From Oscillospiraceae bacterium (GTDB taxonomy: Bacteria; Bacillota; Clostridia; Oscillospirales; CAG-272), in assembly GCA_015063955.1 (NCBI GenBank), contig SVTD01000013.1:1-38805 (forward strand): a stretch of DNA of 38,805 nucleotides, in the 5' to 3' direction. Shown piece after piece: positions 17,157-25,093 of this stretch. The notes under the pieces are model-generated. The model was not told the origin of the DNA and did not search any database. It saw only the letters and a list, made by a program, of their open reading frames with translations. Numbering within the stretch: position 1 is the first letter of the stretch; each line of letters begins with the position of its first letter. A program made the translations under genes and the position numbers.

Positions 17157-19892
17157 GTGAAAAGAATAATTGCTTCTCTGCTGATTGCCGTTCTTTTGGC
17201 GGCGCTCCTTTTTTCCCTGACCTTCTCCGTATCGGCATCAGGGCCTGCAACCGAAAGCGTTTCTCTTGATATTTTTAATAAAGAATATTGGTCGGGCGGC
17301 GACGGTGTTGCCGATATTTCCGTAAAAAAGGCATCCGGAAATCCTCTGCTGACTGTCAGCGCCAAGGCTGATGCCGCGCTTGTCAGCTTTTCTTGCGGAT
17401 TTGATCCTATGGATCTTTCAAAATACACCGAGCTTGCAGTAAATCTTGCGGTGAGAGGCGAAGGCGAGAACTACGATATTACCGTGACGCTTTTTGCCGG
17501 CGACACCTCCTCCTCCTTCACCGAAACCGTTACAAGCGAGGATGCCGTGCTCTACGTCCCTCTTGAAGAGTCAGTTTCCCTGTCCCTTTCGGGGATCTCT
17601 GTTTCAGCAAGATCCGACAGCTTACCCATAAGCTATATCAATCTTATTTCCGTTAAGGCTGATAACACCTACACCTATTCATATATCAAGACCTTCTCCA
17701 GTACCGATGTTTATTCCGAAGGCAGCCTCAAAAGATCGCCCGACTCCGTAACGGTTACGCCAAAGGGCGGCGAGGCAGACCTATATTTTGATTTTATTGA
17801 TACGGCAACCGACACACAAAGCCTGCTCGTATGGTTCACTCTCGCAGATGCCTACACAGGAAGCGTCTGCTGTGAAACCCTGGACAAGGACGGAAACCTT
17901 TATACCTCACCCCAGCAGATAATCTCACGCAAGGGAACCTACACATTCTCACTTACCGGCGGATTCCGTGAGCTTGCCCTGCGTTTTTCATCCCTTTCCG
18001 AAAGCACCTCAGGAGTGACCGTAACTGCCGCAGGCATCTATACCGTTGGCAGTATTGAGAGATCCTTCGGAACCGTTACCTCCTGCAGATACGACGGAAA
18101 GAGGATATCCGTTTCGGGATCTCTTTCAAGCGATGCCACCTCAGGATACTACGGTTCAAGGATCCTTCTCTACGCCATTCCCGCCTCCGAGGCGGGAAGC
18201 TGCGATCTCGAAGAATACGAGCCCGTGGCATCCTCCGGATTTTCAACAAAGTTCCGCATCAACTGCGAGCTTGACAGAAGCTACACCGAATATTTTTACA
18301 AGACCGTTCTCGACACAAAGGACGGACTTCTTCCCATCGGAAGCATCTGCGCCCCCTCGGGAGGCATGACCTCCCCAAGCACCACCAATGCGGTCTCCGC
18401 TCTTTACGGAGCCGATGCCGCCGACGTTTTCGAGACGAACGTTTCTTCCGTCATTATGGATATCTCCGCAGGAAAGCTTCTGGAAAGCGACGATATCTAT
18501 TCTGCGCAGATATACAATTACCAAAAAAAGACCTATTATTTTGACAAGGATTACCTCAGCGATCTTGACGACCGTATGCGCTTTTATACTGCGGCAGGCG
18601 TAAACGTTTACCTGAGGTTTTATTCCGACCGCGACGGATACGCCTTTGATTATTCCGCCGATAACAGCGAAAGCCTTTCTCTGATGTGCGCCGTATCCGG
18701 GTTCATTTCCGAGCGGTATCCCCAGGTCAACGGATATATCGTAGGCGTTGCGGCAAACGATCATATTACCTCCCTTACTGCGGAATACGCAGAGGCAAGG
18801 GCGCGACTTGTGGCGGTTTTCTCAGAAAGCATAAGATCAAAGAATCCTGCCGCTCAGATAATCCTTCCCTATTCCGAGAGCGCCCCTGCCGATCCGTTCC
18901 TTTCCTGTTCTCTCATCAGTCATTATCTTTCGAAATACAAGGCGGGAGCTACCGTTTGTATGTATGAGGCTGCGAAAAACGCGCAGGACTCCTATGCCGT
19001 TGCTTCACAGCTTGCCTCCGTGTGCGCACAGATGGGTGCCCAATCAGGCGGAGGAGCGGTGCTCTGGAACGTTCCCAGCACGTTATCGGCAAAGGAAATA
19101 ACCGACTCATACCGTAATCTCTGTATTAATTCAGCAGCACAGGGACTCAGCTTTGCCGCGCTGTCCGTTACAAGAACTGATAAAGACTCATCGCTTTACG
19201 ATCAGCTCAAGGTGATGCTCGATATGGAAAACCTTATTTCAGCATCAATAAGTCAGATCGCTCCGATGGAGTCGGAGCCCGCATTTTCCGGAAGCTTTGC
19301 TCTCTGGGATTTTACCTCATCCTACGATACCGCAAGCTGGGTCTCCGGCGGAAGCTTTTCTCCCCCCATCACCGCCAAGGGTGACGGCGGCAACAGAGTT
19401 ATGATGGCAAAAAGTTCGGGACTTGCCGAGGGCGCCGGTATCCTCATATGCAGAACCGAAGCGTCTCTCAATATGTCTGATGTTTGCGCCCGGGTATCCT
19501 TCTCCGTTGCCTCCGAGACCGCAAAGGCCGCTGACGTTACAGTGATCTTCGGAAGCGGAGAATCGAGAGCGGAATTTTCCGCCACCGTCGAATGCAACAA
19601 GCCCACGTCCGTCATATGCGATATGAAGGAATTTCCCGGCGGAGCAAACGTTGACTATGCCGCACTTATTATCAGAGGCGACGCTGAGTGCACTGCCAGC
19701 CTTTCAAAGATCGAAATCTGCAGCCCAAGGCTTGACAGCAGCGAATTGGAGGCACGATACGCACCTGACATACCCGAGGAGCATAATCCCCTGCTTTATG
19801 CCATCATCATTTTCGTTGCAGCAGGCACGGTTATGGTGTTCTCCGTATTGTGGAAAAATCAGTCCTCCCGAAAAAAGGATAATACCCCCTGA
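17157..19892 (+). CDS. Secreted, membrane-anchored protein with a DUF5722-like barrel region
   Basis: 911 aa, GTG start with GGAGG 7 nt before. Signal peptide at 1-27 and one C-terminal membrane helix (about 877-899) followed by a Lys/Arg tail, so it should be surface anchored. Residues 30-400 are beta-rich, like carbohydrate-binding modules. The part from about 410 to 700 ('VFETNVSSVIMDISAGKLL', 'YNYQKKTYYFDKDYLSDLDD', 'YTAAGVNVYLRFYSD') matches my memory of DUF5722, a glycosidase-like TIM-barrel family; catalytic residues cannot be named with confidence. A final beta domain lies at about 715-870. A small membrane protein follows 22 nt later. Probable role: surface polysaccharide binding or processing (inference). 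Confidence 0.75.
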   Translation: MKRIIASLLIAVLLAALLFSLTFSVSASGPATESVSLDIFNKEYWSGGDGVADISVKKASGNPLLTVSAKADAALVSFSCGFDPMDLSKYTELAVNLAVRGEGENYDITVTLFAGDTSSSFTETVTSEDAVLYVPLEESVSLSLSGISVSARSDSLPISYINLISVKADNTYTYSYIKTFSSTDVYSEGSLKRSPDSVTVTPKGGEADLYFDFIDTATDTQSLLVWFTLADAYTGSVCCETLDKDGNLYTSPQQIISRKGTYTFSLTGGFRELALRFSSLSESTSGVTVTAAGIYTVGSIERSFGTVTSCRYDGKRISVSGSLSSDATSGYYGSRILLYAIPASEAGSCDLEEYEPVASSGFSTKFRINCELDRSYTEYFYKTVLDTKDGLLPIGSICAPSGGMTSPSTTNAVSALYGADAADVFETNVSSVIMDISAGKLLESDDIYSAQIYNYQKKTYYFDKDYLSDLDDRMRFYTAAGVNVYLRFYSDRDGYAFDYSADNSESLSLMCAVSGFISERYPQVNGYIVGVAANDHITSLTAEYAEARARLVAVFSESIRSKNPAAQIILPYSESAPADPFLSCSLISHYLSKYKAGATVCMYEAAKNAQDSYAVASQLASVCAQMGAQSGGGAVLWNVPSTLSAKEITDSYRNLCINSAAQGLSFAALSVTRTDKDSSLYDQLKVMLDMENLISASISQIAPMESEPAFSGSFALWDFTSSYDTASWVSGGSFSPPITAKGDGGNRVMMAKSSGLAEGAGILICRTEASLNMSDVCARVSFSVASETAKAADVTVIFGSGESRAEFSATVECNKPTSVICDMKEFPGGANVDYAALIIRGDAECTASLSKIEICSPRLDSSELEARYAPDIPEEHNPLLYAIIIFVAAGTVMVFSVLWKNQSSRKKDNTP

Positions 19893-19914
19893 TAAAGAAA
19901 GGACAACTCGGTAA

Positions 19915-20172
19915 ATGAGCAAGTATAAGATAATCAGTATGATAGCGGCGGCGCTGATAATCGTTTCCGGATGCCTCTATCTCTATCTCGGCAGCTCTCT
20001 TCTTCTTGCGGCGCTCATCGTTTGCGCGGTTGCCGTCTGCGTTATGGGAGGTGCTAACGCCGCCGAGGTAAAGTCAAAGGGCGAGGGAGGATTTATCGCC
20101 TATATTCCCGCCCTGTGCTTTTTCGTTCTCGCCGCATTCATTACAGCGGCAATAGTCTTTCTTCTTATGTAA
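19915..20172 (+). CDS. Small three-helix membrane protein
   Basis: 85 aa with hydrophobic segments at about 6-25, 28-46 and 62-84. An AAAGGA site lies 12 nt before the ATG, a little far. It is the second gene of the unit with the anchored DUF5722-like protein. No family recognised; it may be an accessory to export or anchoring. Confidence 0.7.
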   Translation: MSKYKIISMIAAALIIVSGCLYLYLGSSLLLAALIVCAVAVCVMGGANAAEVKSKGEGGFIAYIPALCFFVLAAFITAAIVFLLM

Positions 20173-20177
20173 AACAA

Positions 20178-20205
20178 GGGATCCGCCGCGGCGGATCCCT
20201 TTTCT
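20178..20205 (+). terminator. Terminator of the DUF5722-like operon
   Basis: A perfect 22-nt palindrome (GGGATCCGCC-GC-GGCGGATCCC) 5 nt after the stop codon, followed by TTTTCTT. Confidence 0.85.
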
Positions 20206-20266
20206 TGCCCCTCCCGCACATCAGCACACGAACCAAACCTTCAAATTAGGGTTTGTAGGGTTTACC

Positions 20267-20452
20267 TACTTTCTTTAGAAAAAGAAAGTAGCAAAGAAAC
20301 CTCAAAAAAGACAAAGATATCTAAAAGGCAAAAGCCAACGCTATACGGGAATAACCCCGAAAATGAACGAGTTCATTTTCGGGGTTTTCCCGCGTTGGCT
20401 GGCGCTGTAAGCGCCGCAGGGCTTTGCCCTGCAACTTTTGCCTTGCAAAGTT
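20267..20452. repeat. Array of five hairpins, including a 66-bp near-palindrome
   Basis: In order: TACTTTCTTT/AAGAAAGTA (20267-20290); a long stem from GCCAACG (20334) to CGTTGGC (20399) with AACCCCGAAAATGAAC paired to its complement around a 3-nt loop; GGCGCT-GTA-AGCGCC (20401-20415); GCAGGGC-TTT-GCCCTGC (20416-20432); AACTTTTGC/GCAAAGTT (20433-20452). No reading frame here is convincing. It lies between the terminator at 20178 and the typA promoter. Confidence 0.75.
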
Positions 20453-20455
20453 CAG

Positions 20456-20545
20456 CTACACCAATAGTTCAAAGTTTTTTGGGAGTGCAGAGGACTTTTT
20501 TTCAAAAAAGTCCTTTGCATCATCCCCCCGAATTTGAAGGAATTT
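20456..20545 (+). repeat. Dispersed intergenic repeat, partial copy
   Basis: 'CACCAATAGTTCAAAGTTTT' followed by 'GGGAGTGCAGAGGAC' and an A/T hairpin corresponds to the second half of the repeat at 459-650 and 33647-33838. The hairpin AGGACTTTTTT/AAAAAAGTCCT could act as a terminator in either direction. Confidence 0.6.
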
Positions 20546-20556
20546 TTCAAAAAATA

Positions 20557-20585
20557 TTGAAACCGGGCAAAAAAAGTTATATAAT
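20557..20585 (+). promoter_or_regulatory. typA promoter
   Basis: TTGAAA (20557-20562), 17-bp spacer, TATAAT (20580-20585), 39 nt before the ATG. Confidence 0.8.
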
Positions 20586-20624
20586 GTATAGTTGGTTGAA
20601 ATTTTATGAAAGAAGGTCACAACA

Positions 20625-22454
20625 ATGATCAGAGAAGACCTCAGAAACGTTGCTATCATCGCTCACGTTGACCACGGCAAGACGACTCTCGTTGACCAGA
20701 TGCTCAAGCAGTGCGGCGAATACCACGAAAACCAGGTAGTTCAGGACAGAGTTATGGACTCCGGCGACCTTGAAAAGGAGCGCGGAATCACCATCCTTGC
20801 AAAGAACACCTCAGTTCTTTATAAAGACGTTAAGGTAAATATCATAGACACCCCCGGACACGCAGACTTCGGCGGCGAGGTTGAGCGTATCCTCAAGATG
20901 GTTAACGGCGTTATCCTTCTTGTTGACGCGGCAGAGGGTCCTATGCCCCAGACGCGCTTCGTTCTCGGACGTGCAATGGAGCTTGGCCACCGCGTTATCG
21001 TAGTTGTCAACAAGGTAGACCGCCCCGACCAGAGAGTTCTCGAGGTTATCGACGAGGTTCTCGAGCTTCTTATCGATCTCGGTGCAACCGACGAGCAGCT
21101 TGACTCTCCCATGCTCTTCTGCTCCGGCCGTGCAGGCACTGCAAGCGTTGACCCCGAGGTTCCCGGCGAGAATCTTACTCCCCTTATGGACACCATCCTC
21201 GACTATATCCCCTGTCCCGAGGGCGATCCCGAGGCTCCCCTCCAGATGCTTGTTTCCTCCATCGACTATAACGAGTACGTTGGCCGTATCGGTATCGGAC
21301 GTATCGAGCGCGGTACCATGAAGGTAAACGGCGAGGCTGTTATCGTAAACTTCCACGATCCCGACGCAGCTCCCAAGAAAACGAAGATCGTTTCTCTTTA
21401 CCAGTACGACGGCCTTGCAAAGAAGGCAGTTGATACTGCTACCGTGGGCGACATCGTTTGCTTCTCCGGCGCTGAAAGCATCACCATCGGTGATACCATC
21501 ACAGCGGTGAGCGATCCCGAGGCTCTTGAGTTTGTCAAGGTCAGCGAGCCTACCCTTGAGATGACCTTTTCCGTTAACGATTCCCCCTTTGCAGGCAGAG
21601 AGGGTAAATTCGTAACGTCCCGTCAGATCAGAGAGCGCCTTTATAAGGAGACTCTCAAGGACGTTTCCCTTCGTGTTTCCGACGGCGAGACTACAGACTC
21701 CTTCAAGGTTGCGGGACGCGGAGAGATGCACCTCTCCATCCTTATCGAAACAATGCGCCGCGAGGGCTTTGAGGTGGTTTGCTCTACTCCCCACGTTCTC
21801 TATAAGGATATCGACGGACAGAAGTGCGAGCCTATGGAGCGCGTTACCCTTGAGGTTCCCGAGGAATACGTAGGCACGGTCATCGAAAAGCTTGGCAGCC
21901 GCAAGGGCGAGCTTCTCGAGATGAATCTGCGTGGCACACGTATGAAGATCGAATACTCCATCCCCGCCCGCGGACTTTTCGGCTACAGAAGCGAATTCCT
22001 TACAGATACGCGCGGCGAGGGTATCATGGCTTCTATGTTTAACGGCTACGAGCCCTTCAAGGGAGAGATCACAACGCGCTACACAGGAAGCCTTGTTGCC
22101 AGCGAAACAGGTGAGTCCACCTCCTACGGTCTCTTTAACTGCCAGGATCGCGGCCAGATGTTCATCGGAGTTCAGACTCCCGTATACGAGGGTATGATCG
22201 TCGGCGAATGCCCCAAGCAGATCGACATTGCCCTGAACGTATGTAAGAAAAAGCATCTTACGGCTATCCGCTCCTCAGGAGCTGACGAGGCTCTCCGCCT
22301 TGTTCCTCATAAGGTTCTCAGCCTTGAGCAGGCTATTGAGTTCATCGGCGAGGACGAGCTTATCGAGGTTACCCCCAAGACCCTCCGTCTCAGAAAGAAG
22401 ATACTCAACACAGAGCTTCGACTCAAGGATGAGGCAAAAAGAAAGAAAGAATAA
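20625..22454 (+). CDS. typA: Ribosome-associated GTPase TypA/BipA
   Basis: 609 aa, usual length. TypA is a translational GTPase of the EF-G family that helps ribosome assembly and stress adaptation. GTPase motifs: HVDHGKTT (14-21), ERGITI, DTPGHADF and NKVDRPDQ. Then the beta-barrel, the EF-G-like domains ('GRGEMHLSILIETMRREGFE') and the family-specific C-terminus ('CKKKHLTAIRSSGADEALRL'). AGAAGG precedes the ATG. Single-gene unit with its own promoter and terminator. Confidence 0.97.
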   Translation: MIREDLRNVAIIAHVDHGKTTLVDQMLKQCGEYHENQVVQDRVMDSGDLEKERGITILAKNTSVLYKDVKVNIIDTPGHADFGGEVERILKMVNGVILLVDAAEGPMPQTRFVLGRAMELGHRVIVVVNKVDRPDQRVLEVIDEVLELLIDLGATDEQLDSPMLFCSGRAGTASVDPEVPGENLTPLMDTILDYIPCPEGDPEAPLQMLVSSIDYNEYVGRIGIGRIERGTMKVNGEAVIVNFHDPDAAPKKTKIVSLYQYDGLAKKAVDTATVGDIVCFSGAESITIGDTITAVSDPEALEFVKVSEPTLEMTFSVNDSPFAGREGKFVTSRQIRERLYKETLKDVSLRVSDGETTDSFKVAGRGEMHLSILIETMRREGFEVVCSTPHVLYKDIDGQKCEPMERVTLEVPEEYVGTVIEKLGSRKGELLEMNLRGTRMKIEYSIPARGLFGYRSEFLTDTRGEGIMASMFNGYEPFKGEITTRYTGSLVASETGESTSYGLFNCQDRGQMFIGVQTPVYEGMIVGECPKQIDIALNVCKKKHLTAIRSSGADEALRLVPHKVLSLEQAIEFIGEDELIEVTPKTLRLRKKILNTELRLKDEAKRKKE

Positions 22455-22457
22455 TTC

Positions 22458-22491
22458 AAAGCTCCTGCAATCATTTGCAGGAGCTTTTGTT
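22458..22491. terminator. Bidirectional terminator between typA and the M20 gene
   Basis: Ten-base-pair stem GCTCCTGCAA / TTGCAGGAGC with a 4-nt loop, flanked by AAA on one side and TTTTGTT on the other. It serves two convergent genes. Confidence 0.85.
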
Positions 22492-22500
22492 ATCACGGTA

Positions 22501-23676
22501 TTATTTATTAAGCGCTTCAATGGCAAAGGCGGCATATGCTGCGGTACCGAAGGCAAGAGCATCCTCATCAAACACCGCAAAAGGTGAGTGGAGAGGCTCT
22601 GTATAACCGCAGGCACGCTCGCCTGCGGATACTGCAAGCATGATCGATGGCACTATTCTGCTGACGTAGGAGAAATCCTCACTTGCGCCGCCCCTTGCTC
22701 TCTCGGGGATAATTATACATCCTGCTTCAGCTTTTTCAAAAAGCCTTTGGCAGGAGGATACCAGGTCGCCGTTGTTGAAAAAAGAGGGCGTTCCTGCAAA
22801 AAAATCTACAGATGCTTTGCACCTGAATGCATCGGCAATGTCTCTGCATAATATAAAGAGCCGCTCCTTTAAAAGCTTTCGGTCATCTTCACCGCATGAT
22901 CTGAGGCTGCCCTTGAAAACGAGAAGGTCGGGGATGGCGTTTGGAGCATCTCCGGCTTTAACTGTACCTACAGTCAGAACTGCTCCGCTGTCAGGTGAAA
23001 GCTCTCTTTGAACAAGAGATGAAAGTGCGCTTATCATATGGGATGCACAAACGATAGGGTCGCTCCCGAGATGGGGAGTGGCACCGTGGCAGCCCTCTCC
23101 TTTAACTGTGACACTGAAATAATCCGCGCCGGTAGCCCCCACTCCCTCAGGTGGGATGATGATGGCTCCCGTCTTGTAATCACATCCTATTATAACGTGT
23201 ATCATAAGAGCTGCTATGGGGGTGGGAAAATCAAGAAGACCGTTATCTATCATACTTTTCGCACCTGAAAGAGTTTCCTCTCCGGGCTGAAAGCAAAGCC
23301 TGACCGATCCTGAAAGCCTGTCCTCGTGCCGGTGCAGAAGCTCTGCAGCCGAAAGGAGCATAGCCGTATGCATATCGTGGCCGCAGGCGTGCATATTTCC
23401 GTTGACAGCGGCAAAGGGCAGCCCCGTTTCTTCCCGTACGGGAAGGGCGTCCATATCTGCACGAAGGAGAACACACCGTTCTCCCCTGCCCACCGTGGCA
23501 ATTAGCCCCCCTGCGCATTCCTTTGACGGTATCCCTATCTCCTTCAGTCTTTCCTTGCAAAACGCAACGGTCTTCGGAAGATCAGCGCCCACCTCCGCAA
23601 AGCCGTGTAAGGACCTGCGGTCATTTATCAGGTTGGGGTAAAGCCCTCGTGCCTCCCTCAGCATTTCAGAAAACAT
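22501..23676 (-). CDS. M20D amidohydrolase/peptidase (HipO-like)
   Basis: 391 aa. M20D enzymes hydrolyse N-acyl or N-carbamoyl amino acids and related amides using two metal ions. Visible motifs: 'LLRADMDALPV', 'HACGHDMHTAML' (metal-binding Cys/His), 'FQPGEE' (catalytic Glu) and 'GASEDFSYV' near the end. One usual metal ligand region, 'GLH', reads 'LMIHVIIGCD', with the His kept. I choose the ATG at 23676 since AAAGGCGG lies 6 nt before it; the in-frame ATG at 23694 has no ribosome site. Substrate unknown. Single gene, convergent with typA. Confidence 0.92.
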   Translation of the reverse strand: MFSEMLREARGLYPNLINDRRSLHGFAEVGADLPKTVAFCKERLKEIGIPSKECAGGLIATVGRGERCVLLRADMDALPVREETGLPFAAVNGNMHACGHDMHTAMLLSAAELLHRHEDRLSGSVRLCFQPGEETLSGAKSMIDNGLLDFPTPIAALMIHVIIGCDYKTGAIIIPPEGVGATGADYFSVTVKGEGCHGATPHLGSDPIVCASHMISALSSLVQRELSPDSGAVLTVGTVKAGDAPNAIPDLLVFKGSLRSCGEDDRKLLKERLFILCRDIADAFRCKASVDFFAGTPSFFNNGDLVSSCQRLFEKAEAGCIIIPERARGGASEDFSYVSRIVPSIMLAVSAGERACGYTEPLHSPFAVFDEDALAFGTAAYAAFAIEALNK

Positions 23677-23777
23677 ATCGTTTCCGCCTTTCATTTTTGT
23701 TAATTAACCCATTCTTCAAAACGCTTTATCATTGACGTTCGTTTGGGCATGCATGATATTATTATTTGAAATTTTCC

Positions 23778-23806
23778 TTTAATTATCACGGCCGATGTGG
23801 TATAAT
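23778..23806 (+). promoter_or_regulatory. Likely promoter of the HTH regulator gene
   Basis: TATAAT at 23801-23806 with a weak TTTAAT 17 bp upstream (23778-23783). A second -10-like TATACT occurs at 23914-23919. Confidence 0.45.
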
Positions 23807-23853
23807 AATACAAACGTTCAGAAAAACGTAAAACTCACGTCCTGTCTCACTCT

Positions 23854-23888
23854 ACCGTCGGTTTATTTCTCCTCACTAAACCGCCGGT
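23854..23888. repeat. Inverted repeat in the leader of the HTH regulator
   Basis: ACCGTCGGTTTA (23854-23865) and TAAACCGCCGGT (23877-23888) pair with one mismatch around an 11-nt loop, between the promoter and the start codon. It may be an autoregulatory operator or an mRNA hairpin. Confidence 0.5.
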
Positions 23889-23940
23889 GGGTGTGATTTT
23901 TCCCGGAATACGCTATACTGAAGATGAAAGGAGGCTCCTT

Positions 23941-24555
23941 ATGGATCAGATCAAGATCGGAAGATTTATTTCCGAGTGCAGAAAGAAAGAAAAGCTTACG
24001 CAAGTGCAGCTGGCAGAAATGCTTGGTATCACCGATAAGGCAGTATCAAAGTGGGAGAGGGGCGTAGCGATGCCCGATTCCTCTATTATGCTCCGTCTGT
24101 GCGATATACTGAAGATCAACGTAAACGATTTATTATGTGGGGAGGTAGTTACTATGGATAATTACAATAAGGAACTGGAAAAGAACCTGCTTGAAATGGT
24201 AAGGCAAAAGGAAGCGGCAGACAAGAGACTCTTGAAGCTTGAGATAGTGATGGGCGTGATCGCGATCCTGCCCCTCGTAGCAGCGGCGATCATTTCCTGC
24301 ATCGTGCCGATGGAGGAATGGAAGAGCGCACTTCTCGTGGGACTCAGCCTGATCCCTCTCCTGATCGCAACGCCCTTTGCCCTAAAGATCGAGCAAAAGG
24401 CAGGCTACTACGAATGCAAAAAGTGCGGACACAGACATATTCCGGGATACGGCAGCGTATTTTTTGCCATGCACGTAAACAGAACGAGATATATGCGTTG
24501 CCCAAAATGCGGCAAAGCATCCTGGCAGAAGAAGGTTATCAGCAAGGATAAGTAA
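23941..24555 (+). CDS. XRE-type regulator with two membrane helices and a zinc ribbon
   Basis: 204 aa. The ATG at 23941 is chosen for the AAAGGAGG 6 nt upstream. Residues 6-62 are a helix-turn-helix of the Cro/CI type ('LTQVQLAEMLGITDKAVSKWERG'-like core). A charged linker (74-98) precedes two hydrophobic segments (about 100-122 and 128-148). The tail has a zinc-ribbon pair Cys159/Cys162 and Cys187/Cys190. The DNA-binding domain is thus tethered to the membrane. Target and signal are unknown; family members of this build are common in Clostridia. Confidence 0.8.
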   Translation: MDQIKIGRFISECRKKEKLTQVQLAEMLGITDKAVSKWERGVAMPDSSIMLRLCDILKINVNDLLCGEVVTMDNYNKELEKNLLEMVRQKEAADKRLLKLEIVMGVIAILPLVAAAIISCIVPMEEWKSALLVGLSLIPLLIATPFALKIEQKAGYYECKKCGHRHIPGYGSVFFAMHVNRTRYMRCPKCGKASWQKKVISKDK

Positions 24556-24594
24556 TAAAAAGAACCGTTATCCGAAAATCATAGTGCCAAAAAA

Positions 24595-24632
24595 GAGCTG
24601 ACAGACTTAAAAAATCTGTCAGCTCTCAGTTT
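24595..24632 (+). terminator. Terminator of the HTH regulator gene
   Basis: GAGCTGACAGA / TCTGTCAGCTC stem with a 9-nt loop, 40 nt after the stop codon, followed by a short T-rich run. Confidence 0.7.
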
Positions 24633-24710
24633 GTCGAAAAAGGCGCAGAACAAAAGCCGCGAACAAAAGACAGATCAAGAATAGCGGCAATTGAAAATCA
24701 AATAAGGTAG

Positions 24711-24750
24711 AAATCCGCCGAAAAATCGGCGGATTTCCCTTTTCGTTTTA
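24711..24750 (+). terminator. Second hairpin in the gap left of the island
   Basis: AAATCCGCCGA-AAAA-TCGGCGGATTT (24711-24736) followed by CCCTTTTCGTTTT. It lies downstream of the regulator terminator with no gene in between. Confidence 0.6.
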
Positions 24751-24751
24751 C

Positions 24752-24786
24752 AAAAAAAGATGCTCTGCCGTAAAAAGCAGAGCATC
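24752..24786 (-). terminator. Minus-strand terminator facing the island
   Basis: On the minus strand GATGCTCTGC / GCAGAGCATC with an 8-nt loop is followed by T7. It would stop transcription coming leftwards out of the island, for example from the promoter at 25020-25048. Confidence 0.75.
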
Positions 24787-24799
24787 TGACAAAACCAAT

Positions 24800-24818
24800 T
24801 GTAGTCAATGTGTAGTCA
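24800..24818. repeat. Pair of TGTAGTCA direct repeats next to the att site
   Basis: TGTAGTCA at 24800-24807 and 24811-24818 (TGACTACA on the other strand), 11 bp apart, about 60 bp outside the left att repeat. Short direct repeats of this sort next to att sites are often arm-binding sites of tyrosine integrases. No integrase gene is present here, so I read it as a remnant (inference). Confidence 0.4.
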
Positions 24819-24876
24819 CTGACGAAAACAGGAACGGGGAAAGCCCGTAAAATCAAGGGTTTTCGAGGTTTCCGTC

Positions 24877-24889
24877 TTATTCCCACTCG
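24877..24889. other. Left att-like direct repeat
   Basis: Thirteen bases identical to the guaA 3' end at 30178-30190; similarity stops on both sides. Confidence 0.7.
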
Positions 24890-25019
24890 CTCCCGAAAGC
24901 TTTAACTTAACGGGTTTTGTATAGGAATTTTGACACACATTATTTGCATGTTATAGATTATCTCAAAAATTTTTGCTACCAAGATTTTTGTTGTCACGGT
25001 GTTGTCGTGGCTCGATAGT

Positions 25020-25048
25020 ATTATATACCATATCGAATAATATTTCAA
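25020..25048 (-). promoter_or_regulatory. Orphan minus-strand promoter downstream of the DprA-like gene
   Basis: TTGAAA (25043-25048), 17-bp spacer, TATAAT (25020-25025), reading leftwards away from the operon. It lies in a 22-bp segment (25028-25049) that matches 20 of 22 bases of the operon promoter region (28623-28644). No gene follows; the next terminator on this strand is at 24752-24786, which would give a transcript of about 260 nt. Confidence 0.55.
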
Positions 25049-25093
25049 GTTATTATAAAGTGAAAATATTATATGTTGATTAAAAAGTTATAC

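Noticed and set aside
20267..20452. CRISPR array
   Set aside because: The hairpins differ in sequence and length and there are no regular repeats and spacers, nor cas genes in the window.
20811..22256. 481-codon minus-strand reading frame within typA
   Set aside because: Typical antisense shadow of a highly expressed gene with biased codons; no homology that I can recognise.
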